Part shown: positions 1 to 9,990 of the stretch, in pieces | Position numbering within the stretch: position 1 is the stretch's first letter | How the letters are laid out: each line of letters starts with the position of its first letter | Source: Temnothorax longispinosus | Taxonomy: Eukaryota > Arthropoda > Insecta > Hymenoptera > Formicidae | Direction of reading: 5' to 3' | Length of the DNA: 64,000 nucleotides | Assembly: GCF_030848805.1 (NCBI RefSeq) | Contig: NC_092367.1 | Coordinates: 2,294,001-2,358,000, forward strand | Translations under genes and position numbers: made by a program | Notes under the pieces: model-generated | The model's database searches: none | What the model was told of the DNA's origin: nothing | What the model saw: the letters and a program-made list of their open reading frames with translations, nothing else

Positions 1-1420
1 ATAACTTTCCCCACCGATATCACGCGCGAAATAAATTGCAGCCGATGCCGTTACCGGCTTGTGCATTCGTATATTCTGTTGATAGGAAATTCTGGAAATT
101 TCATTTTTCATTAAACAAAGATTGATAACCGCAAAATCCGAACGAATTTATTACAAGAAATGTAACGGTAATTTTGTCTTCTCTATTTTCTTTTCTTGTA
201 TACCATGCTGTATTCTGTTTCTTCGGTTACGATAGAAATTAATAAAATCCTATCGCGAGATTCTTAAAGAATTAATGATAGTCCAGCGGTAAAAGTTTAC
301 TACATAAAATAATAATGTTCATTTTAATTTATTTTAAATACGTAATATACCCGCGTATCTCTGTTTCGACTTTAACAAATTACTCCTCGACCTTTGTCTT
401 TCGGTGAACGCGCCGTACATGTACAAGTTAATTAGCCCGTAGAGACATTCGCCGCGGGACAAACGCGAGCACGCTGCACTTTCTTGCATCCTCCTCTATT
501 CCTCATCCTCGCGCTCACCTGTTTCTCCTCGCGTGCTATTGGATTAATTCGCGCGCCCAGCTTTGTATCCCACATCCCACCTCCCGATATCAGAAGTACG
601 ACAACATAGCCCGGGGCAGAGCGGAAACTTTTATTGAACCGCGTGCGGAACGTACGGGCCAGCGTATTCGCTATCGATCTCCCTTGCGTACGTCTCGCGC
701 GTGCATCATCGTTCGGCACGGCATCGTATCTCTGCGCAAAGAACGCATTATTAAATCCCGACCCTTTGTTTCGCCGCCGCCGCCACGCTTACATTTCTCC
801 GACCGTATTCGCGGAATCGCATCGCGCGCGGTGCGACCAGAATGAAATTTTTCGCTTTAAAACGTTACCTGCCCGGCGGCGGCGGCGGCGGCGGCAGATA
901 CCTGTACTCAGCCGATTACAAAGGAATCAACGGCGAACAATTGGATTTCTCTGGCCGAGCAGCGCCGCATTCCCGAGGGCGAAGTTCACGGGCGCATCCA
1001 GAAATTCGATTGCCGCATGAAGGAGCAGCGCAGGCGGAGGACGGTATTGCGGCTTTTGCCGCGGCGCATTGTTCGGCAATACTCTGCGCAACTGTGTGTC
1101 ACACGCGCTCGATAGTTTATGCGTAACGTCGATAAAATTTTTCTACGATTTACGAAAGTTGCCTCGCGCCTTTCACCAAATTCGTAACAATTCGTCTTGG
1201 ACACAGACAGAATAAAAAGAATAAGACGGCAAAATATCGATTATTATATAATATTTATATCGTTGATTTAAAAAATTAACTGTGCTTTAATTACTTTATT
1301 AAAAGATGTATCAAATATTTGAAAATAAGGAAAATTTCGCCAAACTTGATCATCCTCGTATTTAGAGCAGTATTAAATAAAGCTTTATCTACGTTGAGTA
1401 TATTATTGGTTTGGTACAAA
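1..1420. other. Non-coding left edge with a GC-rich stretch
   Basis: No convincing gene is seen. AT-rich sequence surrounds a CpG-rich stretch at about 430-1,130. That stretch is open in several frames, but the reading frames are low-complexity and Arg-rich, with no domain or splice pattern I recognise. It could be the promoter or 5' UTR of a gene lying to the left of the window. The segment ends where similarity to the block at 6,151 begins. Confidence 0.4.
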
Positions 1421-1451
1421 GTCCAATGCAAAATTACATTAGCTGCAGCAA

Positions 1452-2082
1452 GTTGCATCGCAGGTCGCCGCCGGCATTGCGAAACACTAATTGCCACGCG
1501 TTTCGAATCGTGGTAAGGTTGTTGATGAGCGGCGCGGCGTGTTACGCCGCCCCCTTCCCTCATTATTATAACAATTGATTTGGAGCTTTTGGTCTGTGTA
1601 ATATTCGACGTCACGCCCGCCGATGCTCGATGACCGTCGCGATCGCGCCGAACGGAAACGCAGTTTCGATCTCGATTTTTGCCCAGCCTCCAGGGACGAA
1701 TAATCTCTCAGTTGCAGGACATTAAAAGCCAACGTGGCAGCGTGTTGCGACGATCGGCGATGGACCCCGCGGCACACGAATAGCTCCCTGGTGGCCCCGT
1801 TAGAACTGTATTCATTCCCTAGGAAGTGAGATTGCGCGGAAACCCCAACGGGCGAGCGGGCATTTCGACCCCGCGTGTAATTTCGTCATTTGGGGGTATA
1901 GACTTTACGAAATGGCACTTTTTCCTCCGCGCGGTTACGTTCAATTCGGCGTGATGAACGGGAAGCGCGTCGTCAAGTTAGCGTTTCTAGGGATACAGGG
2001 AGAATTAAGTCAAACAAGCAATATCACGCTTGGAATTTGTTATTCCACAATTTCTAAAAAAAAATATGACAGAAAAATGCAA
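1452..2082. other. Segment present only in duplicate copy 1
   Basis: In the second copy the sequence on the left of this segment (ending AGCTGCAGCAA) joins almost directly to that on its right (TTTATTTTAATGAATGG). This 630 bp is therefore an insertion in copy 1 or a deletion from copy 2. It is more GC-rich than its flanks. I see no terminal inverted repeats and no convincing gene in it. Confidence 0.5.
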
Positions 2083-2327
2083 GTTTATTTTAATGAATGG
2101 AGATGGAGATGTCTACGAAGATATTTTTAGCGCGGTATTTCTTGGCTTATTTAAAGTCTTTCTTATACGGCTTACTTATCGTGCACTCATGTTGTCATTG
2201 AAATTAGAGAGAACATAATTATACATATCTAGATTTTTATTGGATTTATAATTCTGCTAAGTATTCATTCCTTTAAGAGTAAATATTTCTTTTGTATAAC
2301 ATTTATTTCGTTTGATGTACATACATA

Positions 2328-2664
2328 CACGGAGAGAATTTTTCTTTATATTTTACCGTTAAATTCACTACAAACTTGGGACAACTTGGCAACCAAGGAA
2401 TTTTTGAAATATATAATATGCAAAAGACATTTTACAAACAACGTGATAAAAATTACCAAGCAGATTGATATATTTTAAAAAATTTCCTGGATATATTTTC
2501 GTAAAATTAATCAAACATATTTTATATTTAAATGTAATAGATATTAATATTTTTTATTATGGTAGATATTAATCCGAATAGCTCACATAAAATTCTTCGT
2601 AATAACATGTTGTACAACAACTACCATAATTTCAGGATAAATTCTAAGAAAAATTATCTCCGTG
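2328..2664. mobile_element. MITE with TA target duplication
   Basis: A 337-bp non-coding AT-rich element. The ends are inverted repeats: CACGGAGAGAATTTTTCTT at the left and AAGAAAAATTATCTCCGTG at the right (one mismatch). TA dinucleotides flank both ends (2,326-2,327 and 2,665-2,666). The duplicated block at about 6,430-6,445 lacks the element and serves as the empty site. TA duplication and TIR form are typical of Tc1/mariner-type non-autonomous elements. The family name is inferred. Confidence 0.75.
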
Positions 2665-3261
2665 TAAGTAGTATTTCTCAGTTTTGTTACGAGCAAAACA
2701 TTTACATAGAAAACAACATAGATTACAGAAAAAAGCGTTCGAATATTCATTACGATTATACTGACAATAGGAACATTTGGTTTACTGGGATTTCTTCTCA
2801 TACAATGAATGGCATCGTCGTCGTAGTTATGTTCTTCTTATACAAATCTGAAAAGACTGAAATCAAAGAAGATAAAATAAAATTTGTAAGATAAAATTAT
2901 AAGAAAAAATATATCCAAAGTTTAAGAGAAAACGTGAGAAATCATATTATGTTATGTTTTATATAATGTAATATAATAAACATTCAAAATATTTATAAAA
3001 AACGATAATTTATTTTATTGGATATTGAAACAAGATTCGTTGAAAAAGTGCTTTTGGAGGGATATATATTTATTATATACAGACACTCGCAGATGTTATT
3101 GATACAAATTTTGATAAAAATTGCGACTAACAAAAGATCGACCAATGTTTTTTCTCATTCGATAAATGTCATTCTAATAAAGAAGAATTTATAATAATTT
3201 TCTCTAGTTAATTCACACATATCGTTTTAGTTTTGATACTTTAGCAAACATTTTACCTTTC

Positions 3262-3441
3262 TTAGCCTTGCTGATGTTTTGTCTCATTTATCGCTCGGTC
3301 CATTAGTTTGCTAATCATTTCTATCGGGCCTTCATAATTAGGAATCTGAGACAGGAGGAATCCAAATTGCGGATTAGCTGCACTTCTAGCGATCATTCCC
3401 AGAATCAAAATCACTCCAAGGGCAAACAGAAGTACCTTCAT
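3262..3441 (-). CDS. Short secreted peptide precursor, copy 1
   Basis: A single-exon 59-codon ORF. Residues 1-22 form a textbook signal peptide: Lys2, then a Leu/Ile/Val-rich core, then an ARSAA cleavage region. Cleavage would leave a mature peptide of about 37 residues starting NPQFG, with one N-glycosylation sequon (NET), no Cys, and a C-terminal QQG. The final Gly could be an amidation donor. A TATA-like motif lies at 3,541-3,546 about 100 bp upstream, and AATAAA motifs on this strand lie near 3,008-3,019. The gene is duplicated at 7,015-7,190, and both the signal peptide and the C-terminal KHQQG are kept in sequence there. I do not recognise the family. A hormone, defence or gland peptide are all possible, and the function is unknown. 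Confidence 0.6.
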   Translation of the reverse strand: MKVLLFALGVILILGMIARSAANPQFGFLLSQIPNYEGPIEMISKLMDRAINETKHQQG

Positions 3442-3540
3442 GTTTCTATTGTTAACGTAACGATTGCAAGCAAACGGTATAGAAGCAGATCAAATTCTCG
3501 TCAGAGCTACAACTGTGGATTGAAGAAACGGTCAGGAGTA

Positions 3541-3546
3541 CATATA
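3541..3546 (-). promoter_or_regulatory. TATA-like box of peptide gene copy 1
   Basis: TATATG on the minus strand about 100 bp upstream of the start codon of the secreted-peptide gene. The second copy has a stronger TATATATA-type box at the equivalent place (about 7,255-7,264), which supports a conserved core promoter. Confidence 0.35.
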
Positions 3547-4256
3547 GCATAGAGAGAAAGTGGATCATTAATTAAAATTATCAGGATAGGGACAACCAAT
3601 AGCACGACGCATTCTAATATTAAAAGTAGTGATTGTTCCGATTTTTCGAAAGACAAAATGTAGAATTCCTAAAAAAGATAAACATAAGTCAAGAGTATAT
3701 GCGGAAGACGGGGTCCGTTTAGATAGGACTAAATCTTGAAACATATTTTTCTGATAATGTATCGAAACAGAACAATACTAAAAACAGTATTGAAACTGAA
3801 CAATATTAAAAACCTTTCTCCTTCATTTTTCTATTTAAATGATCCTACTCAGTCCTTCGCATACCGACTTTTACCTTGTTTTTATTTTTTTTTAGGAATT
3901 CTAGATTTCTCTTGTTTGACTTATTACATTATTTATTATATTATTATATCTATTATTATAAACCACACATTTGGCATTAGGACGTGTCGTGCTATTGGTT
4001 GTGTTACGCTGTACCGACATAGGTATTCGTCGTTCCGTAAAGAACAAGAAAACTACCAATTCGGACTTTATACTAAAAATTTCATTAATAAACTCTGAAT
4101 AAACTTTAATTTGACTCGTACCTTTTTAATTATTTATTGTGCAGACTGACAGCGAATATTACTCGTACGCGTTTAATCGTGAGACTGCTCGCGTGTTCGT
4201 ACGTCTCTCTCTTTTATTTCATCGAGCTTGTCACTGGATCGGATCAAGGTCGATAA

Positions 4257-4379
4257 ATGGACGCCGGCGCAAAGGAAGATCTTTTCACCAACTTCAACAA
4301 CATTGGCACCAAAATAGCGGTCGCTATCTTACAGTTGTTCAAAGTAATAATTTCTTTGCTAGAACTGTTAGTTTATTAA
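4257..4379 (+). CDS. Possible 40-aa hydrophobic micropeptide or first exon
   Basis: The ATG is directly preceded by an in-frame TAA, and the ORF runs 40 codons. The first ~18 residues are polar and acidic (MDAGAKEDLFTNFNN). The rest is an amphipathic or hydrophobic segment (about residues 19-40) with only one Lys and one Glu, long enough to span a membrane. A GTAATA splice-donor-like site follows the codon for Lys29 at about 4,344. The sequence could therefore be a first coding exon rather than a complete ORF, but I found no partner exon. Upstream sequence 4,140-4,256 is locally more GC-rich than its surroundings, as expected of a 5' UTR. No family is recognised. Confidence 0.3.
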   Translation: MDAGAKEDLFTNFNNIGTKIAVAILQLFKVIISLLELLVY

Positions 4380-4817
4380 TAGAAGTTAAGAGTAAACAAA
4401 AATTGTTCGAAAAGTAAATGCAATTAAAATTACATCGAAAAATGGTAAAATAAAAGAAAATAAAGTGTTTTGATAATAAAATTAATATAATGAATTGTTA
4501 GTAAAATATTTAAATATTTAATTATATTCCACAATAGTTTGAAACGTAATTATTATAAATTATAACGATATAGTAATTTTGAAAATATGTAACGTATGTG
4601 TTATTATGTTATATAAAAATAAAAAACCATGACATAAATTCTCAGTTGCATTTATTTTTCTTAACATAAAATATGTTATTATAAATTTAATATCACATAT
4701 CAAAAAGTATATAATTTATGAGAATTATTAACTTAACGCTTGTCTGAATGCACTTTTTGAACCAAAAGATTTATGTTTCAACCGTTTAATTATTTGATTT
4801 TTATTATTAACATAAAT

Positions 4818-4847
4818 AATTCTAATTCTAATTCTAATTCTAATTCT
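4818..4847. repeat. (AATTCT)5 microsatellite
   Basis: Five perfect head-to-tail copies of a six-base unit in AT-rich spacer. Confidence 0.9.
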
Positions 4848-4912
4848 TTCTTAAAATATTTAATTAAATTGGTTTGACTAATTGTTCCATTATTATTAGA
4901 ATAGTATGCAGT

Positions 4913-5695
4913 TTAGAACGTTGCAACATTGCTATATATCTTCTTCAGTTTGAGTGTCTGTTCTGCGGAAACAAACACAGGCTGACGATCATCATGTTGA
5001 ACATCTGTATCTACAAAAAATGTCTACAAAAATTATGATTAAGATGTTTGAAATGACATAACATAATATTTACTACTTACTATTAATAACATTTTCTTTA
5101 GAAAAAATAGTTGCAGAAGATTCAATTTCATCTCGTAAATCTTCTTCAGAAAAAATAGTTGCAGAAGATTCAGTTTCATTTTGTTCAGTAATAATTTCTT
5201 TATTTACAAAAATAGAAGAAAGAGCGGGTTTTAATTTGCGCCATCCATCCTGCCGCCCATCTTCAAATTGTGAATCGTCAAAATACTCAAAATGAAACTG
5301 CAACGACAACAAGTATTAATTGTCTATTTATTACATATTTGTCAAGGTCAAGAATACTGCAAATGTTTAACTATACAATTTTAAAATCTACAATAGTATA
5401 TTAATAACACACTTGCTAAGTCTCGATATACCTATTATATCTTAGTTAAATAAAATATAATAATTTTCGATTGCAAATTTGTCCCGTACTAGGTTTTACT
5501 ATTTGAACACTGTATTACAAAATTATTATTTACATCAAATAATATTATCAATACCTCATATAACCTCGAATTCTCTTTCGGATATGTATTATTACATTGC
5601 TTGCTCTAAATTTCTTTACGCTGTTTATCGCGAGGAAATCTAAATAGACGAAATCCTTGTTTCGCACGACAATTCTTTGCACAACAAGCTGGCAT
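4913..5695 (-). pseudogene. Degenerate THAP-domain gene
   Basis: Three exon-like pieces with GT-AG borders are seen on the minus strand: 5,555-5,695, 5,081-5,297 and 4,913-5,010. The first begins MPACCAKNCRAKQGFRLFRFP and continues KEI, which is the N-terminal half of a C2CH THAP zinc finger (C-x2-4-C, FxFP). The codon where the invariant Trp belongs is TAG (5,606-5,608). Beyond it the frame stays readable to the exon end, where the expected ligand Cys of the CxxHF motif is Tyr. The second exon supplies HF and a LKPALSSIF segment matching the AVPTIF end of THAP domains, then an acidic Ser-rich tail with an internal ESSATIFS repeat. Both key losses fit single G-to-A changes on the coding strand. 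Family match is from knowledge of THAP domains; loss of function is inferred. Confidence 0.7.
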
Positions 5696-7014
5696 TATTA
5701 ATGTATTTCCATTTCGCACTAAATATTCCTTTCACAAATTTTACACTATCTCCTATTTTACACAATCGCTCTTCTCGTAGTGTCGCCGTGGACTGAAAAT
5801 GCAATTAATAATGCTCGATAATAATGCTGGATTGCATATATAGAATGCAGAGTCCAACCAATAGAGACTGCCGCTCTCGTACGACACACACATACTTCGT
5901 GGACCCAAAAAATGGCGCCCGTGAGAAGACCTTCCTTTGCGCCGTCGTCCATTTACCGACCTTGGGTCGGATTATCCGAGAAATTCGCCATTTTTTAGTC
6001 AGCGTTTCCTGTAACTAAACTAGGTTGCATCAGTTGGATTCTGAATACATGACCATTCAACTGAATCGTGTTTTGATCCATTTTCTGCGCTCATTCGCTT
6101 ATTAATTACGCTATTGCTAAAATCGCTTGCTCACGACATCGAGTAATCAGGTCCAACGCAAAATCACATTAGCTGCAGCAATAGTTTATTTATTTTAATG
6201 AATGGAATGGATAATGAATGGAAATAGAGATTTCTCCGAAGGCGTACTCGATATTTCGTGGCTTACTTAAAGTCTTTTTAATACGGCTTACTTATCGTGT
6301 TCATGTTGTCATTAAAATTAGAGAACATGATTTTATACATATCTATATTTTTATTGGATTTATAATTTTGCTAAGTATTAATTCCTTTAAGAGTAAATAT
6401 TTCTTTTGTATAACATTTATTTTGTTTGATGTACATAAAGTATTTCTCAATTTTGTTAACGGACAAAACATTTACATAAAAGACAACATATATTACGGAA
6501 GAAAGCGTTCAAATATTCATTATGATTATATATTGACAATAGGAACATTTTGGTTTGCTGGGATTTCTTCTCATACAATCAATGGCATCGTCGTCGTAGT
6601 TATATATTCTTTTTACATACAGATACAGATCTCAAAAGACTGAAATCAAAGAAGATAAAATAAAATTTGTAAGATAAAATTATAAGAGAAAATATATCCA
6701 AAGTTTAAAAGAAAATGTGAGAAATCATATTATGTTATATGTATATGCAATATAATAATAAATAAACATTCAAAATATTTGTAAAGAACGATAATTTATT
6801 TTATTGGATATTGAAACAAGATTCGTTGAAAAAGTGCATTTGAAGTCGCAGATGTTATTTACAAATTTTGATAAAAATTGCAACAGAAGATCGACCAATG
6901 CTTTTTCTCATCCGATAAATGTCATTCTAATAAAGAAGACTTTATAATAATTTTCTTTAGTTAATTCACACATATCGTTTTAGTTCAGATACTTTTGCAA
7001 ACATTTTACCTTTC

Positions 7015-7190
7015 TTAACCTTGCTGATGTTTTGTCGCATTTGCCGCTTGGGCCAGTTGGTTTAGTATTTCAATTATTTGTGGGGAAATTTCGCGATATT
7101 GCGGATCAGCTGCACTTCTATAGCGATAACTTCACTAGGGATAATTCCCAGGATCAAAATCACTCCAAGGGCAAACAGAAGTACCTTCAT
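7015..7190 (-). pseudogene. Secreted peptide gene, copy 2, frameshifted
   Basis: The start codon and first 15 codons equal those of copy 1. Then about 17 extra bases relative to copy 1 (15 + 2) shift the frame, giving a stop at 7,074-7,076 after 38 codons. In the shifted frame, sequence homologous to the mature peptide of copy 1 continues (AADPQ...) to the shared C-terminus ATKHQQG and the TAA at 7,015-7,017. That downstream part is in-frame and about seven residues shorter than in copy 1. The simplest reading is a recent frameshift in a once-functional paralogue. Alternatively the 38-codon product, signal peptide plus about 15 basic residues, is itself expressed. The core promoter is intact (TATA at about 7,255-7,264). 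Confidence 0.55.
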
Positions 7191-7254
7191 GTTTCTGATT
7201 GTTAACGTAACGATCACAATATAAAAGCAGATCAAATTGAAGAAACGATGTGGC

Positions 7255-7264
7255 GTATATATAC
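7255..7264 (-). promoter_or_regulatory. TATA box of peptide gene copy 2
   Basis: GTATATATAC lies about 65 bp upstream of the start codon on the minus strand, which would place a start site near 7,225-7,230 and give a short 5' UTR. It is in the same position, relative to conserved flanks, as the weaker box of copy 1. Confidence 0.45.
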
Positions 7265-7628
7265 GACAGAAAGTCGATCACCAGTTAAAATTATCAGGAT
7301 AGGGACGACCAACAGCACGACGCATCTTAATACCGGAAGAAGTGATTGGTCCGATTCGTCGAAAGACAAAATGTGGAATTTCTGAAAAAGATAAACGTAG
7401 GGCTCTTGCCCTACGTATATAATATGCGAAGGACGAAATCCATTTAGATAAGAGTGAATCTTGAAACGTGTTTTTCTAATAATATATATGGTATTGAAAC
7501 TGAACAACATTTTTGAAACTTTCTAAGAACCTTTCTCCTTCTTTTATTTTCATGTCTAAATGGATCCAGTCCGCTTCGCATACCGACTTTTACCTTCTTT
7601 TTATTTTCTCTGGGAATTCTAGATTTCT

Positions 7629-9022
7629 TATCGCAGGTCAGATGCAGGAGTTGCAATACCCCAGAAACAGTTGTAAAATTTATCGGCGGTTTCATAATGG
7701 AGACTACGTCTTCAATATTGTTTCGCCTTTATCATTGAATTGGCTTATTGTTAGATTATTGTAGATTATTGCCGCGTTTCGAAGGACATTCGGCAAAAAG
7801 AGCAATCGACTACCCTTGCAGACTGTAATAGTGGTAATTACATGAAACAACTAAGAAACGATAAGCCACTGTTTAAGTAGCAGTTAAATGCAGGTAATTA
7901 GCTACGATAATGACAAATACATGCGCAACGCAGCATTTTACTTGCTGAATCATGCGAACGTGTGTCCAATTATTCGTAACAATGTTCGACATTGAGCTTT
8001 ATCGCTCGCGGAATGAGTGATTCAATGTCATACAACAAAACTTTAAAACTTGTCACCGGGTTCTAAACTTTTTTAAAGTGTTTGTTTAAAATTGTATTAT
8101 TTGCCGTGAAAACACGCGATCGTATCATTTTATTATTTATTCAATAACTATTATATCTTCGATACCTTACTTAATTATATCTTAACTAGACACTTTAATA
8201 AATGTAATCAGTAAAAACAGTAATAAAAACTTAACAATGCAGCATGCATTTCTTGTGGAAAGTTGTCAAAAATACGCTGTGAAAATTGGTCATGCAAAAG
8301 CGAGATTACGATGCACCTATTATAAAAATCCGGATTTGCAATTGTTATCTCTACTATTATCATCTTGAAATAGAAATATCACTTAAAAATATTTTATCAA
8401 AAAGAAAATTACATGTATGTCTAAAAATAAATAAAGTTAACAAAAAAACTAACAAAAATTAATTAAATTCAATATTTTAACAATTTTATTATGTTCTAGA
8501 CGGGGTTTTTGATTTTTTTACATAAATTATACATCTTCTTTTAGACACACTTATGACAAAAATTGTATATGGTTATTTTAAAAAATGACGGCTATTGCGA
8601 TGAATTATATATATAATTTTCCAGTAGTTCAGATATGGAACATTTATGTAGATATTAGGTTTACGTAAAATAATGACGCAATTAGTATGATAACAATAGT
8701 ATATATATTGCTTACAGAAATAACATACGATAGTAATATTCCATTCTCGTTGCGTTTCTGAGTTAGCAGTCGTCTTAGCACATATTAGGTAAATATATAC
8801 ATTGTTTATAAACACTGTCAAAATATATTAATGTATTACAATCTCGCACTATTTCTTGTAACTATCGATTTGTAACAGAAGCAGATACGAGAGAAACAAA
8901 GAAAGAAATCCATAAAAATGGCTTCTTTGAAATACTTCGTAAGTTCTATTCAGTAATTATTGTTTAAGGAGGTACATACACTTAAAACGATAAAGAAAAA
9001 AATCTGACATTTAAATACATTT
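7629..9022. other. AT-rich spacer
   Basis: No gene is seen. The sequence is AT-rich with scattered short ORFs of no recognised content. At 8,918-8,939 a short ATG-led stretch runs into GTAAGT, like a tiny first exon, but no second exon was found. Confidence 0.4.
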
Positions 9023-9219
9023 ATGCAACACGTGCATGGAAAGTGCCCCATTACGCACGCTACGCGTGCGTGATAGACCACTTTCCAGGCACTTGCAACA
9101 TAAAATAGGGTGTGTAAGCCGTGCGTAAAGATGAAAATTCCCGGGTGCGGAGTTACTCGCCTTCGGCTCGTGCGTAAACTCCGCACTCGGGAATTTTTAT
9201 CTTACGGCACTTGTTACAC
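9023..9219. repeat. Two adjacent long hairpins (foldback-type repeat)
   Basis: Hairpin one (about 9,023-9,099) pairs TGCAACACGTGCATGGAAAG with a matching right arm around a CACGC-TAC-GCGTG tip. Hairpin two (about 9,112-9,219) pairs GTGTAAGCC...AAAATTCCCGGGTGCGGAGTT with the sequence ending ...CTTACGGCACTTGTTACAC. The unit is GC-rich within AT-rich flanks. It resembles a composite foldback or MITE element. The class is not determined. Confidence 0.6.
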
Positions 9220-9282
9220 AAATAACTATTAAAAAATATATTATATAAAGTTTATTAAAAAATAAGAAATTTTATTATTAAA

Positions 9283-9308
9283 ATATATATATATATATAT
9301 ATATATAC
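9283..9308. repeat. (AT)n microsatellite
   Basis: Thirteen AT units directly right of the double-hairpin element. Confidence 0.9.
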
Positions 9309-9639
9309 ATGAATAATTCTTAAATTTTTATGTTGCAAAACTCTTTAACTTTTTAAACAAAGTAGAGAACTATATTATAGGAAGCCTACTCACCACTTGG
9401 GTGGAATAGATTTCCCAGATACTCCGCATTTTACACGATAAAATTGAAGAAACTTGCATACGTCACTTGTTGCATTGTTAATTTCATAATTCGGAAGTTC
9501 AAAAAGAATTCTTTTTCAATTCTCTTTTGCTGCTCTGGTATGTACGCGCGCGTTCCCATGCTAGGATATCTAATAAAAATATCATATTTTTACAATAAGA
9601 AATGCGCCCATTATTAATACAGATTTATTTTGTAGGGAT

Positions 9640-9990
9640 GGGAGAAGGGATGCAAGGAAATGGGGCCGGAAAACGGTTAGCGCAAAATAATATGTAAGCA
9701 GGCCAGCAAAGATCAGGAAATCCTCCAGGACCTTAAATATAGGGGCAAAAATGAGGACTGAACTAGCACCGAGAAATAATGACTGGACAGGCTATTCTAA
9801 CTTGCACTCTGACTCGGAACTATATATAAGACAACGTTACTTCTTGCGTCTTTTCTTCTCTCGCTTCAGTTCTATAAACAACTGCACTAATCTTTAACTA
9901 TAAAATATGATATTTTCTGTGCACTTATAAATATATCATGTTTGGGTATAACTTTACTTGGTGGTGGGCTAATTGTTAAATAAAATAAAA
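9640..9990 (+). mobile_element. Possible LTR-like or promoter-bearing fragment
   Basis: The stretch has a TATATAA box near 9,823, a CT-rich run about 30 bp later, an ATAAA motif, and a TGGTGGTGGGC segment near 9,960 that could serve as a primer-binding site. This order resembles the U3-R-U5 layout of an insect LTR retroelement. No paired LTR or gag/pol coding sequence is present, and the ends are not defined. It could equally be an orphan core promoter. Confidence 0.2.

Larger units (their letters stand above)
1421..3910. repeat. Duplicated block, copy 1
   Basis: Sequence at 1,421-1,451 and again at 2,083-3,910 matches 6,151-6,181 and 6,189-7,628 in the same orientation. Shared landmarks are the stretch around 2,150-2,310, the secreted-peptide gene, and the end at the GGAATTCTAGATTTCT motif. 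Copy 1 differs by two extra segments: about 630 bp at 1,452-2,082, and an inverted-repeat element at 2,328-2,664. This is a dispersed direct duplication about 4 kb apart that carries a small gene. Confidence 0.75.
6151..7628. repeat. Duplicated block, copy 2
   Basis: Second copy of the block at 1,421-3,910, same orientation. It lacks the 337-bp MITE and the 630-bp segment of copy 1, so it serves as a natural control for both. It contains the frameshifted secreted-peptide gene. Confidence 0.75.

Noticed and set aside
8918..8939. ATG-led MASLKYF followed by GTAAGT, like the first exon of a secreted protein
   Set aside because: No matching second exon with a signal-peptide core was found downstream, so it is too short to support.
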